Below are positions 14,028-19,977 of a stretch of DNA of 19,977 nucleotides, one piece after another. A program made the translations under genes and the position numbers. The notes beneath the pieces are model-generated. The model did not search any database, was not told the origin of the DNA, and was given only the letters and a program-made list of their open reading frames with translations. This DNA is from Pseudomonadales bacterium (GTDB taxonomy: Bacteria > Pseudomonadota > Gammaproteobacteria > Pseudomonadales > Pseudohongiellaceae): the NCBI GenBank assembly GCA_022360535.1, contig JAKSCP010000002.1, forward strand, positions 1-19,977. Direction: 5' to 3'. The first letter of the stretch is position 1, and every line of letters begins with the position of its first letter.

Positions 14028-16115
14028 TCAAAACTGTCCCGACAAAGTCAAGGTCATGAACATACCGCGTTCACGGTCAATGATTTCAGTGCCAGTGAAT
14101 TCGTCCGCGCGCGTTGGCCGAAAAAAGCGACGCACCTGAAACAGACTTCTAGCACCGATGTTGCGTAGCGTGAATCGGGTGCGAATTCCTGCAAACCGAG
14201 TGGTTTCAACATAAACCCGCCACTGATCACCGTCGCGGCTGAAGGTTTCCTCGTCGGCAAAGAAGAAGGTATTTTCCGTTTCTGCCAGATAGGAAACTCC
14301 CCAGCTGATTCGCCGACTCAGCAGGTCCTGACGAAAATCGATGAAGATATTGGGTGTATTGAGACCCGACACCACACGATTTCTACCGGTAATGGGATCT
14401 GTAAAACTGGAGTCCAGCACTTCAGCTTCAATTTCCAACAGGCCACCAGGGATGAAACTTCGTAGCGGCAAAGTGATGCTGCTGGTAATACCGCTCACCT
14501 CAGCTTCTCCGGCATTACCGGTGCCCGGAATACCGGAGGGCAGTACCACCTGTTCCAGCACATCATCCCGCCACTCGTGAAAGAGCTCCACATTGACCGC
14601 CAACCCACTTTCTCGGCGGTAATCCGTAATAAAGGAAGCTCGAACAACCTGATCAGGACGTATCGCGGGATTTCCAGCCAGCAACCTGTCAGCATCTGCC
14701 TGCGCAGACGCAGCGAACTCACTGAAACTCAATTGTCCAATCCGTCTCCTCACGCCAGCACGAAACTGCAAGCCTTCGGAGTAGTCCATGATGAGATTGA
14801 CATAGGGTTTGGCGAAGAAGAACGACTGCTCGTTACTTGCATCCCCACTAACCTGGATCTCCGAAGTTTCAAATGCGGCGCCGGTCTCCAATGAGAATCG
14901 ATCATCAATAGACCAGATTAAGTTAAAGAAGGCCTCGGCTCTTCTTTCTTCGACTGTAGTGTCTGCCCCTGGGAGTGAAATGATCGACACATTGCCATCG
15001 CTGTCCTGGCTACTGAGTGAAAGCAGATTGTCTACATTGTTGTAGGTAAGCTCGAACCCAAACTCTGGAACCAGAGACCGCTCTCCTTCATAGGTCACGG
15101 TATTACGAAGGACCGACTCCAGTTGTTCTCGTCTACGGGTAAAATTGGACGCTGAGCTTGTAATTCCTATGGGCCTTTCGGTACCAACCAGTTGCACCTG
15201 AGTCCAGTTTTGGCCGGAAGTCAGGGAAAGCAGTTTCCAGTCCCAGTTTTCGGCGATGGGTCGAGACCAATCAATACCGAGTTCCGCTTCGTTGAACTTG
15301 CTGTCCAGATCAATCGAAAATCTTTCGTCCGGGATTTCGCTCAAGTCTGCCAAGCGACCGTCGTAACCCAAGCGTTCCGTATTAGGCAGGAACTCACTCC
15401 GACCCCAGCGCCCAGTCAATCCGAGCTCGCCTACTCCCAGAGATCGGCGGAATTCGGAACTCAGAAAGGCTTCCTGCAAAGTGCTTGGCCGATTTTCGAA
15501 CTGACCAATTAGCACATCGCCAGCGGCATCCCGAGTGTATCTCGGCCCACTGAGAGGCCAGCGTTCCCAGAAGACATTGGCTTTAGTCGACGTTTCCCAA
15601 CCAGCCAGGGGCGCCGCCCAGGTCAGCTCGGCGCTGCTATAAACAGTATTGTCGTCCGCCTGCTCTACCTGAGATTCCCAACTCGCTGAAGTCGCTTGAG
15701 GTATACGGATTAAGTTTGCAACGACAGCCTGACCTGCCGCTTCGCTGTTACCAGCGACACCGCGGATGACTTCGACACGCTCAATTAGGTTTGCAGGCAG
15801 GCGGTTGAGTGCATCCTCTATGCCGCCAGTTTTCGTGGAAGGTCGTTCTCCATCGATAAGGACATTACCCGCGGTTGCGCCAAACCCGCGAAGATCCTCC
15901 TCGCCGGTATCCATAGTAAAGCCAGGCAGGCGATCGATAATGTCCCATGCCGTCTGGGGATTGTATTGATTGAAGTAATCACGCTGATAAGTCTGGATCT
16001 GTTGATCTTCTGCCGCTTGCCCTGTGTCAGCAGCCTGGCCATGGGCAATTGTTGCCTGAAAACAACAGTAGCAGCCCAAGAACAGCCATCGTGAGCACTT
16101 GCCTAAAAGATTCAT
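14028..16115 (-). CDS. TonB-dependent outer-membrane receptor
   Basis: A 695-residue outer-membrane receptor that would import a ligand using TonB energy. A signal peptide ending near AHGQA (about 27) is followed by a short N-terminal stretch, then a plug domain (about 45-150). Its motifs are NPQTAWDIIDRLPGF, DLRGFGATAGNVLIDG, RPSTKTGG and IERVEVIRG. The remainder is a beta-barrel with alternating polar/aromatic strands and a terminal phenylalanine. The plug type is that of the compact TonB receptors common in marine gamma- and alphaproteobacteria. The ATG overlaps the TGA of the CobW GTPase by four bases (ATGA at 16115-16112), so translation is probably coupled. The ligand cannot be read from sequence. 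Coupling to a COG0523 GTPase suggests a metal or metal complex. Confidence 0.93.
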   Translation of the reverse strand: MNLLGKCSRWLFLGCYCCFQATIAHGQAADTGQAAEDQQIQTYQRDYFNQYNPQTAWDIIDRLPGFTMDTGEEDLRGFGATAGNVLIDGERPSTKTGGIEDALNRLPANLIERVEVIRGVAGNSEAAGQAVVANLIRIPQATSASWESQVEQADDNTVYSSAELTWAAPLAGWETSTKANVFWERWPLSGPRYTRDAAGDVLIGQFENRPSTLQEAFLSSEFRRSLGVGELGLTGRWGRSEFLPNTERLGYDGRLADLSEIPDERFSIDLDSKFNEAELGIDWSRPIAENWDWKLLSLTSGQNWTQVQLVGTERPIGITSSASNFTRRREQLESVLRNTVTYEGERSLVPEFGFELTYNNVDNLLSLSSQDSDGNVSIISLPGADTTVEERRAEAFFNLIWSIDDRFSLETGAAFETSEIQVSGDASNEQSFFFAKPYVNLIMDYSEGLQFRAGVRRRIGQLSFSEFAASAQADADRLLAGNPAIRPDQVVRASFITDYRRESGLAVNVELFHEWRDDVLEQVVLPSGIPGTGNAGEAEVSGITSSITLPLRSFIPGGLLEIEAEVLDSSFTDPITGRNRVVSGLNTPNIFIDFRQDLLSRRISWGVSYLAETENTFFFADEETFSRDGDQWRVYVETTRFAGIRTRFTLRNIGARSLFQVRRFFRPTRADEFTGTEIIDRERGMFMTLTLSGQF

Positions 16116-17197
16116 CGCAATTCCATGGATTTCTCATTGCGACTTTTGGATTCTGACTCCATAAGAGTGTGAGTAGAGTCAGTTCGATTTTTCACGCAAT
16201 TGAGTAGCGCCTCTTCAATCTCATCAAAAGATTCAAGGCGGCTGCCTATTACTTCAACTCGACTGTCGGCACAAGTCTCCAAATTCAATTGGGTCACCAC
16301 GTTGTCAACCTTATTGAATCCCACACAGCCATGTGGCGTGATGAAAACCCCTTTTAGGCGCTCGGCCTCTATGCTTTGTACAAGATCGAAAAGCGCACGC
16401 TTGCTAAACTGCCAACCAGGATTAAATATCCAGCCTCGACTAAAAAACCCCTCACCTTGATTGTCCGCTCTCACAAAGCCCTCGGAAGGCGTTTCAAGAG
16501 ACGGGGTCAGTGCGCTAGCCTGGCTTTCGGTTTGATGATGTTGGTGTGTCTCAACTATTGTCTTGTTAGCTGGATGGTCGAGCCACTCCAGAGCGATAGC
16601 ACCATGCTGTACCTGATAAACCAGTTTCTCTTCAAGCCCAAATTTGGCGTCGATGAAATCCAGAAGTGCAGGAAAGTCTTCCGGTTTATACAGATCCGAT
16701 TTGTTGGCAATAATGACTTCTGCAATCTCTAATTGCTGGTTAAAGGTCGAATTCGTGGTGTAGCGACCTGATCGGATTTTGCGAGCATCCACCAATGCCA
16801 GGGTGGACTGGAGATTCAGGACTTCACGGTAGTGCTGACCCGACAGGATAGCCAACACTTCCTTGGGATGACCCAGACCGGTAGGCTCAATCAAAAGCCG
16901 ATGGGGCTTGGCTTTTGCCAACAACAAATTCAACGCCATCTGCATGGGCAAGCCGTTAGTGCAGCACATGCACCCGCCTGGCACCTGGCTGATCGTGACT
17001 CCGCTATTTTCGGCTGTTGTCCCAGAAAACAGAGAATTGTCTATGCCGACTTCTCCGAACTCGTTGACCAATATGGCCCACCGCTCGTCCGTGGGCCTTT
17101 GTTTTAATAACTGCTGAATAGCAGTTGTCTTACCAACACCAAGAAAGCCGGTAATGATGTTGGTAGGAATTCTCAGCAGTGGTCTTTTAGTCGCCAT
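16112..17197 (-). CDS. CobW/COG0523-family metal-chaperone GTPase
   Basis: COG0523 proteins are cytosolic G3E GTPases that deliver metals such as zinc or cobalt to client enzymes. From the ATG at 17197 the protein is 361 residues. Walker A is GFLGVGKTT (17-25), NEFGEVGID follows (45-53), the metal-binding CxCC motif is C76-M-C-C79, EPTGLGHP is the G3 region (104-111) and NKSD is G4 (165-168). A His-rich linker with HQHH (218-221) precedes the CobW C-terminal domain (about 256-334). An upstream in-frame ATG at 17272 would overlap the MerC-like gene by 68 bases. The start at 17197, seven bases after that gene's stop and at the family N-terminus, is preferred, though its ribosome site is weak. 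The stop overlaps the TonB receptor start. Confidence 0.92.
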   Translation of the reverse strand: MATKRPLLRIPTNIITGFLGVGKTTAIQQLLKQRPTDERWAILVNEFGEVGIDNSLFSGTTAENSGVTISQVPGGCMCCTNGLPMQMALNLLLAKAKPHRLLIEPTGLGHPKEVLAILSGQHYREVLNLQSTLALVDARKIRSGRYTTNSTFNQQLEIAEVIIANKSDLYKPEDFPALLDFIDAKFGLEEKLVYQVQHGAIALEWLDHPANKTIVETHQHHQTESQASALTPSLETPSEGFVRADNQGEGFFSRGWIFNPGWQFSKRALFDLVQSIEAERLKGVFITPHGCVGFNKVDNVVTQLNLETCADSRVEVIGSRLESFDEIEEALLNCVKNRTDSTHTLMESESKSRNEKSMELR

Positions 17198-17204
17198 CAG
17201 TAAT

Positions 17205-17618
17205 TCAGTTGCATGTGGATTCCGAATCCACTGTGCAGGCCTCTGTTTGGCAAAGAGAGTAATTGCGTACATGCGCCAGCGCGACTATCACGGCACCTAT
17301 TACCGTTACAACCTTCTCCCCAATCTCTCCGAGCGTTTCCTCGCTAATGAAAAGCACCGACGAGAGCACCAGCAAACCAACCAGACCAATCCCAAGCACT
17401 TCATTCCGCCCGTGTTTCTTACAACCTAAACTCAACGCATAAAGACTGGTAGGTATCACCAGAAACAAGATGCCGTAATGAAAACGTTCGTCTTCAAGAA
17501 AAGTAGCTCCCAAAGCGGGCAACATAATTATCGCTATCGGAGTTACCAGGCAATGAATCACACATACTGCAGAGAGCCCGATGGCAACCTTGTCTGCTTT
17601 AGTCGTAGATGTCCGCAT
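17205..17618 (-). CDS. MerC-like small membrane protein
   Basis: A 137-residue inner-membrane protein with four hydrophobic segments. The first helix holds C19-V-I-H22-C23 followed by LVTP, the arrangement of the MerC domain family, whose founding member moves mercuric ions across the membrane through paired cysteines in that helix. The C-terminus has three more cysteines (in LCQTEAC and STCN), which could bind metal in the cytosol. It begins 14 bases after the DUF3526 permease stop and ends seven bases before the CobW GTPase, so it is in the same transcript. No merR, merT, merP or merA is nearby, so mercury resistance is unlikely. Zinc or another soft metal is my inference from the GTPase next door. 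Confidence 0.85.
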   Translation of the reverse strand: MRTSTTKADKVAIGLSAVCVIHCLVTPIAIIMLPALGATFLEDERFHYGILFLVIPTSLYALSLGCKKHGRNEVLGIGLVGLLVLSSVLFISEETLGEIGEKVVTVIGAVIVALAHVRNYSLCQTEACTVDSESTCN

Positions 17619-17632
17619 ATTGATACCGGCCG

Positions 17633-19063
17633 CTATGAAGAAATAGGACTTGCGGAGCGCAATTGCCTGTTCACAAAAATGGCTATGCCGATTGAAAGCA
17701 ACAACAACACAGCTAAAGGCCCTAATCCTCGACTTATTCGAGCCAACAACGCTTCATCAGTAAACTGGAACTGAGGGATAGTTTCGAAAAACTGAGAATC
17801 GATAGGCTGTTTGGCAACTATATTTGGCCCCACCATGTCGGCGTATGCTGCCTTAAACTCTCGAGCCTGTGTCAAATAGTTTTGATGCCGTTGCGCTGAA
17901 CTACCTGCCAGTTCATTAAACAAACTATGTAATGCAACTGCTGGTGATATATAGCGAAATAAACCAAGGACCTGCTCACGCTTTTGCAAGGCTTCTTCAA
18001 ACGAGGCAACTATTGGTTGAGTTGCTTCGTCAACTGTGGAGGTGACCAGAAATGAAGACAGCACATAGGCAGGAATTTCGGACTCTTGATCTACCAATAA
18101 TTCAGGATGATCGAGCATAAACTGATTTGCTACATCTGATTCTCTAAGGCGAGTTTCATTCTCCACTTCTCTGGCTTCTGCCAGGTAGGCCAAGCGTGAG
18201 GGAGTTGGGTACAACACTTCTGCTGCCGCACTGCTGGCCGCAGGGATTATTAAAGTCAATCCGGCCCACAGCCCGAGCAGGGCGAGCACATTGAATTCTC
18301 CGCTTTTATTGAAGCTGGCCACTAGCGCAATCAACGTAGCCCAAAACACTGCATAGAAAAATAAGAAAAGTGCCCACAAACCGTAAAGCGGTAGACGTTC
18401 GCCAAGGCTAGACTGCCCTGTATCCACAGCCAGCACGAGCAGGGTCGTAACGATGGTTACCAAAAACACAACCGCCACACGAAGGGCAAGCCTTTGCCAA
18501 AACAACTGCCTGATACTGACACCCTGTGCAACAGTCAATCCCAATCGCTTGGCATCACGGTCCGCAGCAATCACATCGAAACAGAAAACCACCAAAATCA
18601 GCGGCAGAAACATAACGACTGCTTTACTGACATCGAAACTGCCTAGCGCCAGAGCTACTGGATCCGCAATCTCATATTTTGAAAACAGTCGGATATCCGG
18701 ATCCCAAAGAGAGATCTCACCTGCAAATGGCAGTAGGTCTGACTGTCCAACTGCAAAATCTGCCAGAGGTTGTTGCGGTAGCGAGGACGCAAACACAACA
18801 TCCATCGCGGAACCGGTTGCAGGAGGTACGTCTGCGGCACTACCTAGTTGCTCCAACTCTCGCAAATTGTTCAGCCAATCATCCATAGATGAAGCGATCT
18901 CAGCGTAATGGGCTGCAATTGCAGAGCTTCTCTCATCTCGCTCAGTTTTGCCTGCTATCCCTCCATAAAGAAGCACCAATGCATAAAGCAACAACACCGT
19001 TAGCGCCGATGCTCGACGAAACTGCATCTTCCATTCGTAAGCTATGAGATCTTTTATCCGCAT
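17633..19063 (-). CDS. ABC-2-type permease with DUF3526-like architecture
   Basis: A 476-residue ABC transporter membrane subunit. A short cytoplasmic head (MRIKDLIAYEWKMQFRR) leads into the first membrane segment (about 18-37). A large periplasmic domain follows (about 40-143). A block of four membrane helices comes next (about 148-165, 193-213, 225-249, 257-280), then a second periplasmic domain (about 285-435), and a last helix (about 443-465). This two-loop layout matches the ABC2_membrane_2/DUF3526 permeases, which occur as adjacent pairs with one ATPase. The start has a GGGGTGGA ribosome site and lies 11 bases after the preceding permease. No ATP-binding subunit lies downstream. Substrate and direction are unknown; ABC-2 permeases are usually exporters or extractors. 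Confidence 0.82.
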   Translation of the reverse strand: MRIKDLIAYEWKMQFRRASALTVLLLYALVLLYGGIAGKTERDERSSAIAAHYAEIASSMDDWLNNLRELEQLGSAADVPPATGSAMDVVFASSLPQQPLADFAVGQSDLLPFAGEISLWDPDIRLFSKYEIADPVALALGSFDVSKAVVMFLPLILVVFCFDVIAADRDAKRLGLTVAQGVSIRQLFWQRLALRVAVVFLVTIVTTLLVLAVDTGQSSLGERLPLYGLWALFLFFYAVFWATLIALVASFNKSGEFNVLALLGLWAGLTLIIPAASSAAAEVLYPTPSRLAYLAEAREVENETRLRESDVANQFMLDHPELLVDQESEIPAYVLSSFLVTSTVDEATQPIVASFEEALQKREQVLGLFRYISPAVALHSLFNELAGSSAQRHQNYLTQAREFKAAYADMVGPNIVAKQPIDSQFFETIPQFQFTDEALLARISRGLGPLAVLLLLSIGIAIFVNRQLRSASPISS

Positions 19064-19074
19064 AGTTCCACCCC

Positions 19075-19977
19075 CTAGATTCTGACTCGATTGCTACCAA
19101 ACCAGAAAACCGCAGCTGTTGCAGCTACCCCCCAGCAGAGCAAGATCAGAAGATCGATAACACTCTCACTCCAGGCAAGGGCTACCGAGGATGGCTGATA
19201 ACTGAATTCAGGCACCGACTCCCAAAATTCAGCTGGAGCAACATAGCCAAAACTCTGACCAGCTCCATTGATCATCATGTCCTCATTCATGACTCGTACA
19301 ATGTTGTTACGCTGTTTCTCCGCTTCCAGGGAGAAATGCTCGTGGGCACTTACATCCGTTCCTGAGTAAGCACGGGACAGATGTTGCAGGGCTATGGTGG
19401 GAGAAAATATGGAAAGAACCCGACGCAGCTCTTTCTGCTTTTTATAATTGTCGAAAAGCTCTGCGAATGACGCGTTGAAAGCTTCCGTGTCAATCACCTC
19501 GGAGACTTCCAGGCGAACTGCAGCACTATTGATTGAGAGATCGTCCATTTCATCCGGCCTCAACTCTCTCCCCAAAGCACGCTCAATAACTTCGCGCTCT
19601 ACTGCTAAATACTCTGCACTCTCGCCTGCAGGGCGATTGGCTTGCAGGTTGGCTCTGGTATCTTCCCAGAAAGTGCCCGCATCCGGACTGGGAAAAACCT
19701 GCTCCGCAATATTGGCTGACAATCGAGGCAATCCCACCACTGTAACAACCCACACACCGAGCATGACCAACAGCGCCGTTTTGGCCTCGTTAACCAGCAT
19801 GGAAACCAACATTGTAAGCGCTGCCAAACTTGCGATGTACAGACCATACACCAGCAGTAGAGACAAACCTCGCAGCACAATGTCTGATACTGAATAGCCA
19901 GACTCTGTCAAACTGAGCGCTGAAAACATCGTTACAAGAATCACCACAACCGCCAATACGGCAAACGCAATGCCTGC
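19075..19977 (-). CDS. second ABC-2/DUF3526-like permease (5' end cut by window edge)
   Basis: The frame is open to the right edge, so the N-terminus lies outside; 300 residues are visible. A TTG at 19956 is only an internal leucine codon within a membrane helix, not a real start. The visible part holds a hydrophobic segment at the edge, two more around DIVLRGLSLLLVYGLYIASL and TALLVMLGVWVVTVV, a periplasmic domain, and a C-terminal helix ending in WFGSNRVRI. This corresponds to the second half of the 476-residue neighbour, so the two are paralogous partners. They are separated by 11 bases. The missing part should contain the first helix and first periplasmic loop, with the ABC ATPase probably further upstream. 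Confidence 0.82.
   Translation of the reverse strand, partial: AGIAFAVLAVVVILVTMFSALSLTESGYSVSDIVLRGLSLLLVYGLYIASLAALTMLVSMLVNEAKTALLVMLGVWVVTVVGLPRLSANIAEQVFPSPDAGTFWEDTRANLQANRPAGESAEYLAVEREVIERALGRELRPDEMDDLSINSAAVRLEVSEVIDTEAFNASFAELFDNYKKQKELRRVLSIFSPTIALQHLSRAYSGTDVSAHEHFSLEAEKQRNNIVRVMNEDMMINGAGQSFGYVAPAEFWESVPEFSYQPSSVALAWSESVIDLLILLCWGVAATAAVFWFGSNRVRI

Noticed and set aside
17198..17272. 25-codon extension of the CobW GTPase overlapping the MerC-like gene
   Set aside because: The extension lacks family similarity, and the ATG at 17197 gives the normal G3E N-terminus with a 7-base gap to the upstream gene.
17205..17618. Mercury resistance locus
   Set aside because: Only a MerC-like protein is present; merR, merT, merP and merA are absent and the neighbours point to other metal handling.

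Overview
This window looks like chromosomal DNA from a gammaproteobacterium, most likely of the broad Pseudomonadales/Cellvibrionales type and probably marine. The basis is inference: argC next to a membrane-anchored coiled-coil DUF6776 protein is an arrangement I associate with pseudomonads, the grpE-dnaK-dnaJ block faces away from recN and bamE, and heat-shock promoter elements match the proteobacterial sigma-32 consensus. No rRNA, tRNA, CRISPR array, transposase or phage gene is visible. No gene-free stretch exceeds 300 bases; the longest gaps are the 1586-1812 argC/hemJ region, the 9309-9523 grpE/dnaK spacer and the 10139-10379 grpE/recN region.

Layout. (1) 1-1585, minus strand: a DUF6776-type protein cut by the left edge, preceded by argC (arginine biosynthesis). 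(2) 1813-6114, plus strand: hemJ, thiD, thiE, hemL and a PfkB-family (adenosine-kinase-like) sugar/nucleoside kinase. This mixes two heme-pathway steps with two thiamine-pathway steps. (3) 6122-10138, minus strand: the Hsp70 system in transcription order grpE, dnaK, dnaJ. grpE and dnaK each carry a recognisable sigma-32 promoter with the same 13-bp spacer, and a directional hairpin terminator sits between dnaK and dnaJ. (4) 10380-12620, plus strand: recN (DNA repair) and bamE (outer-membrane assembly lipoprotein). (5) 12646-19977, minus strand: an accessory run of six genes. In transcription order these are two DUF3526-type ABC-2 permeases (the first cut by the right edge), a MerC-like membrane protein, a CobW/COG0523 metallochaperone GTPase, a TonB-dependent receptor and a Tat-exported class-V aminotransferase-fold enzyme resembling PvdN.

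Region 5 is the most interesting part. Its first five genes are packed with gaps of 14 bases or less, or a 4-base overlap, so they are probably one operon. It joins outer-membrane uptake, a cytoplasmic metal-handling GTPase, a small cysteine-containing membrane carrier and an ABC export or extraction machine. I infer a metal (possibly zinc) or metallophore handling system. Its substrate is not readable from sequence, and its promoter and probable ATPase lie beyond the right edge.
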